NCBI GenBank assembly: GCA_949361645.1
Contig: OX442431.1
Location: 7,126,653 to 7,190,652, forward strand
Reading direction: 5' to 3'
DNA length: 64,000 nt
Origin: Spongilla lacustris
Lineage: Eukaryota; Porifera; Demospongiae; Spongillida; Spongillidae
Position numbers and translations under genes: made by a program. Under the pieces are notes generated by a model. It saw only the letters and a list, made by a program, of their open reading frames with translations. It had not been told where the DNA came from and searched no databases. Shown piece after piece: positions 33,980-52,504 of this stretch (position 1 is its first letter; each line of letters starts with the position of its first letter).

Positions 33980-35968
33980 TCATTCTCTTGGCAGAGGCAC
34001 TGGATCAGAAGCAAAGTCTTTTGGAAGGTGTTTCCATCCTTTGATACTTCCATCTACTTCCTGAATGAAGTATGTGCCCTTAGCTTTGTCATACTCCACA
34101 GCCAACTGACGTGCCCAGTTCTGACCACGTGGCCAGTAGGCGTCATCCACATTCTGTTCTGCTACTCTTACCCATTCATCAGACGCATCCACCACAATAG
34201 CAACGTGACCTGTCCAGTGAAATTCACCTCCTTCATTCCAGATCAGAACAGCACCAGGCACAGGGCGCTCAGTAGATCCATTTGGAATGTTTGTCCAAGG
34301 AACCTTTTCTTTGTCCTTCACCCTTATCGCATACAGCATGTCAAATATCTCGTAGGCCATACCAACTTCATCAAATGTCACACCTGTAGTATGAATCAAC
34401 CAGCGTCGGGCAAACTCCACACACTGATATCGGTACCCATAGTAAAGCTGGCCCACCTGATGATTAAAGTGTACATCAGATGTGTACATGGTTTTATCTG
34501 CAGTGTCATAATCTGAAGAGTAGGCGGGGATTCCTCCAGGTGCATATCCCATAATGGCACCAAAGGGTGCTGGCCGTCCAGCCAGGGTATCAGGTCCAGT
34601 GCCATCCATCTCTTCAACAGTCTCCATGGGCACAACCTTTTCAGGCTCTTTCTCAGAAATGTACCTCCTGTGATGGTAAGGATTGACTATTTCATCTGTG
34701 GGAAGGGGAGTGCCTGAACCATCATCAACAACACGCACTGGTATGACAGAAGACTTCAGATTCATGATTGGACTTTTGTCTACCCTCAGCACAGTCCCTG
34801 CATAGTGTCCAGCCACACTGAATGCATTCACCTGAACATACTCCCCATCAATCATGGGCAATTTGCACAGTTCCTGGTACATATAGTGATTCTTTTTGAA
34901 TCTTTCATCTGTAGATTCAACCACTTCAGGCTCAGTAGTTGTAACAGGATTATGCAATACTATGTTTCTCCCACCTCTTCCATTCACAGGTTTTGCCACA
35001 TAACCTGTTTTCTTTAGCCTGTCAGTCACCTCCCAGGAGGAGTGCAAAAGGTTTGGGTGGTCAGGAAACATCTCGCACAGCACTGGAAGGATGGCCTTGT
35101 TTGCAGGGATGGCTGACCACCATGGTTCAAAAACAATCACATCCTCACTGAGGCAAACATCTACCACACGAACTTTACCAGAGCGTCTAAGATGCTCTCC
35201 ATTCCATTGTGAGAGCAGTGTGGTGAAGGACCACGTCTTCCAGACATATTTTACCAATTTCTTCTCATCATCCAAGATGTGCCCATTTTCATCAAAGGTG
35301 AAGTTGTCCACATTTGAAACACATTTTCCAACAAAGCCTGCCTTCTGAGCGGCATGCATCATGTACATGGCATGGTACATTTCCTCACCTACATTATCAT
35401 GTAGAAAGTGAACAAGAGTACCTTTGGGCAGATTGAGAAGGTGCCAAGCATTCACAAGCCTCTCCTCACAGCCAATACCTCCATCCACACCCACATCTCC
35501 AATACCCACAGCCTTCGACCATGCATCCTGGACAAGCCCACACTCCATCAGGCAGGAAGCACTGTCAGCATTGTATTCTAAGCATTTAATGCCGTGCTCT
35601 GGTGTGATAGAAAAGTCGAAACAACCAGAGATAACTTTGTCACCAGTAAAAAATGAAGCCAGAGCCCTGGGCCAGTACTGGGAGGGGAACCCAAAGGCAG
35701 GCCACAGTTCGGGGGTCTTACACACGTGCTCAGTTGCCTTGACAAACATTGAATGCAACTCTGTAGTAGCCTTGCACAGGGCTGCATGTGTAGACGATGG
35801 AATCTGTACATAGGAGGTAGTTTTCTGGTAAGAAGAGTTGGACAAATTGGAGCCATACAGGTCAGAAAACATCTTTACATAAGGCAGACTTCTGTCCATT
35901 GAGTTGGTATGATGTGGTATCAAATAGGCCTGCATCAATGGAGCTATCTTGTTACTTTCTTCACTCAT
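33980..35968 (-). CDS. Glutathionylspermidine synthetase-amidase, domain-permuted, copy 4 (synthetase Arg lost)
   Basis: 662 residues, single ORF. The catalytic arginine of the synthetase GRFD motif is Cys116 here (ISGCFDF); the other three copies keep Arg at this site, equivalent to E. coli R316. EYNADSASC and the later Arg (VLRVDKS) remain. The amidase triad is intact: Cys516, then His and Glu at spacing 72 and 16. The N-terminus is shorter and divergent. Upstream, an acceptor-like TTTTTTTCCAG is followed by an in-frame hydrophobic stretch (TGLLVVLTTLFFFAA) that reaches the ATG without a stop. If an upstream exon supplies a start, copy 4 would carry a signal peptide or anchor. It may therefore act mainly as an amidase, possibly in another compartment (inference). 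Confidence 0.9.
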   Translation of the reverse strand: MSEESNKIAPLMQAYLIPHHTNSMDRSLPYVKMFSDLYGSNLSNSSYQKTTSYVQIPSSTHAALCKATTELHSMFVKATEHVCKTPELWPAFGFPSQYWPRALASFFTGDKVISGCFDFSITPEHGIKCLEYNADSASCLMECGLVQDAWSKAVGIGDVGVDGGIGCEERLVNAWHLLNLPKGTLVHFLHDNVGEEMYHAMYMMHAAQKAGFVGKCVSNVDNFTFDENGHILDDEKKLVKYVWKTWSFTTLLSQWNGEHLRRSGKVRVVDVCLSEDVIVFEPWWSAIPANKAILPVLCEMFPDHPNLLHSSWEVTDRLKKTGYVAKPVNGRGGRNIVLHNPVTTTEPEVVESTDERFKKNHYMYQELCKLPMIDGEYVQVNAFSVAGHYAGTVLRVDKSPIMNLKSSVIPVRVVDDGSGTPLPTDEIVNPYHHRRYISEKEPEKVVPMETVEEMDGTGPDTLAGRPAPFGAIMGYAPGGIPAYSSDYDTADKTMYTSDVHFNHQVGQLYYGYRYQCVEFARRWLIHTTGVTFDEVGMAYEIFDMLYAIRVKDKEKVPWTNIPNGSTERPVPGAVLIWNEGGEFHWTGHVAIVVDASDEWVRVAEQNVDDAYWPRGQNWARQLAVEYDKAKGTYFIQEVDGSIKGWKHLPKDFASDPVPLPRE

Positions 35969-36387
35969 TGCAGCAAAGAAAAAAAGGGTCGTTAATACAA
36001 CTAGAAGTCCAGTTACCTGGAAAAAAAGAAAGAAATTAACATATGGTTAGAAATTTCTAGGTTGCATGATGCAAGTGTAGACATGACCTAAATTAAGTTG
36101 CAAGGACAACGTGTCAACTACACACTAAATGTCATGAATACAATGGCACTAGCTCCTTTGTTGTAGTTGTCCCATCCTCCTAAAACTATCTCTGGCAGTG
36201 CATCATGACCATATGGAAGTTAAGAGTATCTACATTACATCTGAACACACTTAGTTCCATGATGCTGAAATGGAAACAAAACATAGTAAATAGCATTGCT
36301 ATATGAGCATCCCAATACCCTCCTCCATGGTAGATGAGGTTTGCACTACATTTATGACCATAACAAAGCATTATACAAATACATGTG
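35969..36387. promoter_or_regulatory. 5' region of copy 4 with candidate splice acceptor
   Basis: On the reverse strand a polypyrimidine tract and TTTTTTTCCAG lie about 50 bp before the ATG. This suggests that a further 5' exon exists upstream; that exon was not identified. Confidence 0.4.
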
Positions 36388-36756
36388 CAGGGCTGTAGCC
36401 AGGGGGGTTCGATGGGGTAGAACGACCCCCTCCCCCCCCCCCCTCCCCCCCTCCCCCCCCCCCCCCCCCCCCTGTATTGAAGGTCACTCGTGACCATAAG
36501 ATTTAATTGAACGTGCGGGGCTCCCACTATTCGAATCGGTCCGGACAACAACCACACACTTTTTCAATTGGCTGAAAGTGGATAGCACCCCCCCCCCCTC
36601 CCTCCCGCGGGCCCCCCCATTGGTTGAATTGGCTGAATCCAGACAGCCCCCCCCCCCCCCCCCGTTTTCCCATTTATTTGGTCTCTCACTCACGCATATC
36701 CAACCCCCCCCCCCCCCCCCCCCCCCCCCCCTTTTGAAAGTCTGGCTACGGCCCTG
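36388..36756. mobile_element. MITE with CAGGGCTGTAGCCAG ends and ATGTG target duplication
   Basis: The left end CAGGGCTGTAGCCAG and right end CTGGCTACGGCCCTG are near-perfect inverted repeats, flanked by ATGTG on both sides (36383-36387 and 36757-36761). The interior holds several poly-C runs and no ORF of note. Confidence 0.85.
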
Positions 36757-36761
36757 ATGTG

Positions 36762-38432
36762 AAGGAAATACATCACCTGAAGGCATGACCTGACATGACC
36801 TGACAAATACATCATGTGACCTGACAAAATACTTATCATGTGAAGGCATGACCTGATGTCATTAGTGTTGTTTGTATCTTGTGCTGGGATGAGAAGCAGA
36901 ACCGCAATGCATGTCACATGTGGTCAGAGAAGACTATTTTTGGTAAGTATGCCTTTAGCTAGTTCCACTTGCAACCTCTTTTTACGCTCAAAATGTTTGG
37001 GTTATTGGAGTTATACTGACATGTATTGGAGCCGCGTAATTATGAAATGGACAGACAATGACCATGTAATGCGGGGGTGAATTACATGTACCGGTATTAG
37101 TAATGACCGCTTTCGTACGCGGTCACCTTGTTGCACTCTTTCAGTGCGAGGAAAGTGAAGTGATTATGATGCAGTAAATTACAGCGCAACCGTCTTTTTT
37201 ATTATTTTTTTGGACGCAAACTACAGCAACGAGGGGTTAGTGACCGTGGGGCCCGGCTTAATTGTTTGTACAAGCCGGCGGTCAATAAAAGCGTGTGGAG
37301 TCACCACCACTCGCCAGCCTACAAAAAGCGTCACGTCCAGTCTTATGCTAGAGGGAAGGTTTAAATCGACCTCTTGTAAACATGTGAAGCTGTTATTAAG
37401 CTAATTTACTTACATGTAGCATCCTGTGAGTCGGTGACGTACTGGAGATGAGACAACAAAAACCACACCCACCAGCTGCTTGTGATGTTATTGAATTACG
37501 TCATACATTGCAAGAGGCATATTACAAGTACGCATGGCCTTGATAGTTTTTTTGCCATGGTTATGTATAGCCTCCGGTTCCAGACGTTACGCTGCGCATG
37601 ATGCAAGTGACTAGGTCTGGGACCGAGCATAATATTTTTAAGCAAGTAAAAGAGAACTGCACAGCATAGCACTAGTCAACCTGCGTTGCTCAGCATGTTT
37701 GCTGTTGTCAAGGTCTTGCATTGCAATACATTGCCAGGAGTGCAGTCAGTATGACACTGAGTATGATTGTAACCCCACACTGTTCTATACATCCCTACAT
37801 ATGTGTTATGTTGCATCATCCCCATATTGCCATATATATATGTCCCTCTAGCAAATGTTTCGTCCCTGTACACACACCAGTGACGTCACTGTGCACATGC
37901 TCCTGTGCACATGTGTTCCTGTACACACGTGCACCTGCGTGTCCCTAGGAACATGCATGCGTAGCTGACAGATAAAATAACCACAGCCTAAGCAAATCCA
38001 ACCATAGTTCAGTTTCCAATGTCAGTAGTGAGGGCACAGCATATATTACTGCATGCACACTTATAATGCTACGTTCAATTGGAAACTGTGCTTCTTGGAA
38101 CCCGCTAAGCTTAGAGGTCCAAAGAGACATGTTGTGTAATGATATAGGGTAGTGTCGCACTGCACGTGGAGTATTCTACTTTTAAGATCTTAACAATTGA
38201 CAATTATCACACTTTTTCAGCCCACCGTTTTTTTTTTCCCCCGACGGATATATATGCCTGATGCCAATACTGTCCTAATATACGTTACAGATTGCAGCTT
38301 TTACGAGAATATCATGCAGAAATAAGTTTCACATGTCAGTTTCGAAGGCACAAATGAAATCATGCATCATAATACTGATAAACAGTTGTGTATTGCGGCG
38401 CGGTATAGCGGTTGTGTTCGTTACTTAATTAC
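36762..38432. other. Region without recognised genes
   Basis: 36765-36855 carries short degenerate repeats of GACCTGACATGACCTGACA type. The rest is unremarkable; ORFs are short and unsupported. Confidence 0.4.
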
Positions 38433-38518
38433 CTTGAATCAGCCCTCTGAAGAATGAAGCACTCCAGGTATACAGAAGGCAAAGTTTCACCACCAGCTTG
38501 TTGAACCGCGGAGCAGAA
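38433..38518 (-). CDS. Orphan exon, unrecognised gene
   Basis: The reverse strand shows an acceptor-like GGCTACAG, an open 86-nt stretch (QQAGGETLPSVYLECFILQR) and a donor AG/GTAATT. I do not recognise the peptide. It may belong with the exon at 39483-39658 on the same strand, but no continuous gene can be assembled. Confidence 0.3.
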
Positions 38519-38823
38519 CTGTAGCCTGCGATATAATAATAATATACGTAGTGTGTTTATTATATTACTCGAAGTCCGGCCACGTGGTAGTTTATAATTA
38601 GACGTTTGCCGTTTCTAGCCTACGCAAAAAAGAAAAGTGCGCAATAGGTACCTCTTCATGATCACCGACACATGCACAGTTGGTTGCTTAACAGTCAGTG
38701 AATTTCAGCACAAGGCATTGCTTGTTCGTTCAGACTTCAGCTCGTGCATGCCTAACGGGCGGTAGATACAGCCGGGATTTTATGTTAGGGGGGTCATATC
38801 GACTCATATGCATATTGGGGGAA

Positions 38824-38825
<2 letters not shown>

Positions 38826-38857
<32 letters not shown>
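38826..38857. repeat. Poly-G run
   Basis: About 30 consecutive G following GGGGGAAG. No terminal inverted repeats were found around it. Confidence 0.9.
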
Positions 38858-38858
<1 letters not shown>

Positions 38859-39482
38859 GCGTGCTCCCTCCAAACCAGCAAGGAGGTCTGCGGAAGCTCC
38901 AAATCCAGTACCACCTAGCACTTCGAAGGCATTTGAAAGCCATTCCCGGCAGTTTATAATTACCGCTGCACTATCCCTATTTTATTACTGATTGGCTATA
39001 GATTTCAAGATTAAACAAACTATATCATGCGAACTCCAACTATCCATGAAAATCACTGACACTACACTTATGAGTGCACTGATGCTTGTCCGGCCAGTAG
39101 TATTATAAATTATAAACTGTTTAATTTTAAATACTATGGTACTGGAAATATATACCCTCACACCAATCATTTATCACAACATCAGATACTGAACCAGGAC
39201 TTTTAAAAATAGATTTTAATCAAGGTTAGTATCTTAATTGAATGAATGCGTTTTCAAAGAAAACAAAGCCTACTAGAAAGGAGAACTAGTGATATGGACC
39301 TACAACATCTTAAACATTACAGATGAAGCAGTCGTGCCTCAAGCAAAATATAATAAGAGGGGAAAGGAATATTTCAAGTGGTGGACCACACACAACTTGC
39401 TGTTCATAAACAAATTGTGTTATAACTTGAAATTTGAAAATTATACAATAGTATACATAAACCCAACACAACACACACATAC

Positions 39483-39658
39483 CTGTTAGGGATACTATGA
39501 GCAGGCCAGGATAGCACATGTCTGGGCTCTCAATGCCAACTATGTAGCTTAGCCAACGCCTTAGAGGCATCTGCACAGATGGAAGCCACTTGTGAAAAGG
39601 CCCTTGATGTCTTAGGTCTCCATCTCCACTGCTAGGAGTATAGATTGTCAGCCCAACT
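39483..39658 (-). CDS. Orphan exon with good splice sites, unrecognised gene
   Basis: The reverse strand reads acceptor TTTAATAG, then an open frame (GPFHKWLPSVQMPLRRWLSY, then ESPDMCYPGLLIVSLT), then donor ACAG/GTATGTG. The hydrophobic C-terminal half could be part of a membrane segment. I do not recognise the family. A decayed copy of the same exon lies at about 40728-40868. Confidence 0.4.
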
Positions 39659-39849
39659 CTATTAAACAATGACAAAGAAATGCAGAGTCTAAGTAGAGTT
39701 TGCTATTAATTAAGGTGATAAGGTTACTTGTTTTTTATGGAACAAGCCAAATCCATCTTCAAAATATGTCCTCATCCCTGCAATTGTGCAAAGTGCTCAA
39801 ACAAACATTTATGAACAATATTCAATGTACATTGCAATAAATTATATTC

Positions 39850-40570
39850 TCATTATGCCTCCATATTGGCATCACCCAAGCAGCAGAGAGCACTCTCCCA
39901 GAAGATAGAGGATCGTCAATTCTCATCAGTTACTTTTTGAGGCATCTACACCTGTAGACAGTGCCCGTCTTCATCAGCTCCACATGCTTCAACTTGGCTC
40001 CATCTTGACCCCAATGAGTTGCAGCCAGCAGTCAAATGGTGGTTAGGGGTAGATACTGCCAGAGAAACCTTGTGCTCCTTGTGCCCAGATACAGCACTTG
40101 ATCACTGCCACTTGCAAGCGTGGTGGTGATGTGGTCTCTCGCCACAATCGCCTGAGAGATCTGGTACTGGAATTCTGCCGCCGTGCCCACCAAGTGGTGA
40201 GGGTGGAGAAAGGCAGAGGTCTCACACCTAATCACAGCCATACTCGCCCAGCTGACATACTTGCATTTGATTGGGACAGATGAAGGCATGTGGCCTTTGA
40301 TGTGGCCGTCACATCCCTCTTGTCTGTCTCCATTCTTCCTGAGGCAAGCATGTCAGTGGGGGGCAGCAGCACTTTGAGGCAGAGGTGCGAAAACACAGAG
40401 CCAATGACCCCAAGTTCTCTGAGCTGGGGTGGGTTTGTGTCCCACTCGCCATGGAGACATATGGTCACTGGGGCAAAGAAGCTCGCATCCTGCATTGCCA
40501 CCACTTCTTCCTGTTTTGGCTGAAATACATGTATATGGCAGGCAAAACTTATCTGGGTAGATGTTTACCC
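39850..40570 (+). mobile_element. Decayed retroelement 3' part, same family as 29586-30730
   Basis: The frame with a CCHC-like segment and CKRGGDVVSRHNRLRDLVLE, then HTRPADILAFDWDR, then AFDVAVTSLLS, then SELGWVCVPLAMETYG, is the characteristic tail of the family. Stops and frameshifts interrupt it (for example after FDWDR). The 5' part with the polymerase core is not present. Confidence 0.65.
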
Positions 40571-40727
40571 ACCAAGGACAATTTAGTATTTTAGGTGGTG
40601 TGTGCATGGATGTGTACTTTGTATTGATGTTGTTTCCAGTGTTGTTAAAAATGTATTATCCTGCAAAAAAATATATTATAAATACAATGTACATATGTAA
40701 ACGAACAAGTAACACATGCATATAGCT

Positions 40728-40868
40728 CAGTTTCTTGTTGAGGGGATGAGGGCTAGGATAGCTCATGTGTCAATACCAGACTGAGGTGGCCACTTAGCTC
40801 AGCCAACACTTTCAACTCAGGTTAATTAGCACAGATGGCTAGACATGAGGCGACTGGTGAAAAGGCCA
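40728..40868 (-). pseudogene. Decayed duplicate of the exon at 39483-39658
   Basis: It shares the pattern around AGGATAGC, CTTAGC and GCACAGATGG, and the end GTGAAAAGGCC, with 39483-39658, but has stops and indels. The two copies are about 1.25 kb apart with the retroelement remnant between them. Confidence 0.45.
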
Positions 40869-41191
40869 AACCAATAAGTAAAAAAAACAATAATAGTTCT
40901 TATGTGAGTCATTTACAATACAGAAGAAAATCCTTTAATTAATAAAAAGTCCAATTTGATACTGAATGCATGTTTACATTTAATTTCATTAAGCTACCTG
41001 TTTCTGACAGGACACCAGTCAAAAATGTGTGCACACAAAACAAATATGTTATTTGCAGCCACACTAAATATCATTTTAAAATTGGTGCACTTTTGTGCTT
41101 ACCATTTATGAGTATTGTACACAGTGTTCTTGAGTCTGGAGCACAGAGTGAAGATAGAAGAGGTACCTTAATCCACTCATCACTTCAGTAG

Positions 41192-41288
41192 ATGGCCAAC
41201 TTCTTCACCATGAAGCAGCTAGAACACTTCATCGATCACATAGCTACAGCTCTTTCATTTAAGTGGGAAAAAGCCTACTCTTTGACAG
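41192..41288 (+). CDS. Possible first coding exon of the following unrecognised gene
   Basis: It begins ATGGCCAACTTC, encodes MANFFTMKQLEHFIDHIATA and continues to a donor ACAG/GTAGCT. It looks coding, but its phase does not join directly to the exon at 41806, so another exon would be needed. Confidence 0.3.
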
Positions 41289-41805
41289 GTAGCTATACAT
41301 GTCGATGAGAGTCAGATTCTGTCAGAGCTGTAAGGATCGAGTGGTCTGGGCTTTGATGCAACTCTGCATGACCACATTTTTCTTGTGGCATTAGTCATAG
41401 CCTAGCTTTAATTTACACAACCAGTTCTACACACTTGTGAATCTCTCGTGATAATATGATCTCGGGCGTTACGGTTGTGATATTACAGACGTAGCAGGGG
41501 TGATGGAATTCAGACCGTATATATCAGGTGTGAATCACCTGGAGTCGATCGTGGAATTGTTTATCCATTGTTAATTACAATTAACTTGAATTCACAACGA
41601 ATACACGGCTGGGTAACCGCTCGCGTAAAGCATGTTTGATCACGTGACCACGATTGCAATTGTTCGAGAAAGTTAAAGAGCGCCCTTCAAGCTTGAATTG
41701 GAGTTCAGAAGCGTCTTCTGCAAGCGGCTCGTCACGATGCCTTCAGTATATCATAATAGGTGAAGAAACCAGCACAGCCGTATTGTCACACGGCCACATG
41801 TGCAG

Positions 41806-43143
41806 CCAACCGATTGTGGTTCAGCCAGTTCGCCTGTTGCATGTCCTGATGCTGATAATTCAGATATTGGCCCGGCCCCAGAGGATGAACTCGAAGCCTG
41901 CTTTTGTAGGTAGGCCTAGCCGTCTTCTTTATGACAATCCTCGTTAGCAGAAATATGTAATCAGCTCTGAGCACCAGCGGTGATGTATTGCAGGACTTAC
42001 ACAGTAAGCGCCACTCTTATATTGAAACTGCACTTACCCAATTGTCCTTTTCATGTCAAGGTTGATGTCCAGTGCATTTGCAATCTCAGCTAGGACCAAG
42101 CCAGATACTCTAGCTCATACCATCTCTGCCAACTAAGAAGGAGCAGAAGGAGCAGCAGGCACAGAACTTTAGGAGCAAGTTGCAAACCAAACTGAATGCT
42201 TGAGCTAGCTGTGGATGCACATCAGTAAGTGGTTGGTTTACACAATGCAGTTTCATTGACATTTTGCGGTCTTGCACACTCTAGTTCTGGGCCCAAACAA
42301 GTATCTACTTTGTTCCCTGCATGATGGTCCACAGCTATGCAAGTAAGTTTTGGCACTCATTTCCACATCTCCTTTCTCTGGCTTTGCATTGCGTCTTAAC
42401 ACCTACTAATGAAACTGAAGTGTGGGTGTGGTGGGCTCTTTAAAAGGTATGTTACTCATTGATACGTGTGCCTGAATGCATATCTATACAGGTGTATTCA
42501 AGCTTGTGTGTTGTAAGCGATTTACACCGAACAAGGTTGAAGTCTGTGTGTCTTGCGAGCTGTGGTGGATAAACCAAGTTAAGGAGAAGTTCAGATTCCA
42601 TCTCCTTCCTTCACTGCTTCAGTTTGGTCGAGCATCAGGGCTCAACACTGAAAGGTAATGGTGTGATCAGGTCTTGTAACATATATGCCAATACACTTGC
42701 TCCTACATGTAGCAAAGACACATATGGATTTTTCTGTCATTTAAATCAATCAGAAATGAAGTGAGTATTGATTTTTCTCATTTTGTGTATTTTAATAATG
42801 TCTCCTCATCAGGTGTGCTGATGGTGTGATGCAGGTATATCAGTCATCAGAGGTTCAGGATTTCCTGACAGGAACGCCATCTACATGTGATAAAGCCATC
42901 TATTGTCACGGGCACTTCGTAAGGTGATCAGTCAATTTTTTTTAACACTGTGCTGGTACATTATGCTAATGCTCTGCAACCCTAGATCAGTGTACGTAGG
43001 CCAACTCAGTTGGGATCTGTATTGCTTCAAACACAGGAACTTGGGGAGATGTCTATCACCACTCCGATAGATGAACATGTTCATTGCAGGCTGCTTCTCC
43101 CTCCCACTGCAAGCTTGTGTCACCTGGGGCAAAGCAACAGTGA
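41806..43143 (+). CDS. Unrecognised Cys-rich multi-exon gene
   Basis: Four exons chain in consistent phase: 41806-41909, 41994-42060, 42491-42654 and 42813-42918. A probable terminal exon begins at 43090 and stops at 43143. The peptide is rich in Cys (EACFC, PNCPFHVK, KLVCCKRF, EVCVSCELWW, STCDKAIYCHGH), suggesting a disulfide-bonded or zinc-binding fold. I see no signal peptide because the true start is not identified; 41192-41288 may be an upstream exon. I do not recognise a family. Splice sites are canonical, but the exon chain was built by eye and the last junction is uncertain. Confidence 0.4.
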
Positions 43144-43989
43144 CAGCAGAACTTAATGTCGGTTACTTTGTGCTCTACGTAGACAGAGTTGCATGGATCT
43201 CCAGTAAGTCCACCAAATAGTGTGTCCTTTATTACATGTATAGTGCTATAATAGATTTATGGAGTTAGGATCTTACTGAGCTGCTTCGAAAGTGAAAGCA
43301 CCCGCTACTGTATGGTACACCATATGGATCCTCACATGGCAACCCGTGCAACAGCCATTGTTTGGACTGTTTCAGTGGTACAATCAGTGCACCTCAACGT
43401 GTGTTGTGGATTCTCTGCTACCAGGATGAAACGACAGAGAGTAACTGAAAACACATTGCGTTTGAAACATGTCTGTGTATTGTTATAACGTTTACTGCAT
43501 TGCAAATAATATTTTTTTAAAAATGATTTTAAAGCGAAGAATAAAAAAACATTAGATGCGCGCTAAATAAGGATTACGGTATAGCTTTGAATTTCACGGG
43601 TGATTCATCAGCTATTTCACACATGAATCAGGTGCGGTTGATAATGATTCACCCGTGATATTTTAAGAGACGTATTAGCACAGCTGCTCCCGAAAACTTG
43701 TGATTCACCCGCGTACTAGTAGAGACGCTACGCAAGCGTTAACGTCTGTGATTCATTGTTAAAAAGCTGGCCGTGTAGAGACTGACATTTTCTTTTGCTG
43801 GGGACAATATTTTTCTACCCTCTCCCCAACCCCGGCCCAGCCATATGGCAGGCTACACGAGAATTGTGGTTGTATCCTCCATCGCTGTGGAAATACATGT
43901 ACTATAGGAAGGGAGTCGAGTATATATAAACTTGTACTTCGTCGTGACCTTTTACGGAATGTATACGCCTGTTGAACGATTGTGACAAC

Positions 43990-52337
<8,348 letters not shown>

Positions 52338-52504
52338 TCATCGCATTGTCTGTTGTTGTGTATTGTATATATATTTATATATTTTGCGTGCAAAAAGTAC
52401 TGTTCTTAGCCCCACCCCCTCCACATTCCCACGGCTTTTAGTTATGTAATTGACTGTGTAAAAATTATTCCAGGAATCTGCAGCTTGTTGAAGAAGTGTT
52501 GCAA

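Noticed and set aside
11766..35968. Bacterial contamination as the source of the Gss-like genes
   Set aside because: They share the contig, repeats and MITEs with animal genes, are separated by kilobases of non-coding DNA and have acceptor-like sites upstream; they are not in an operon.
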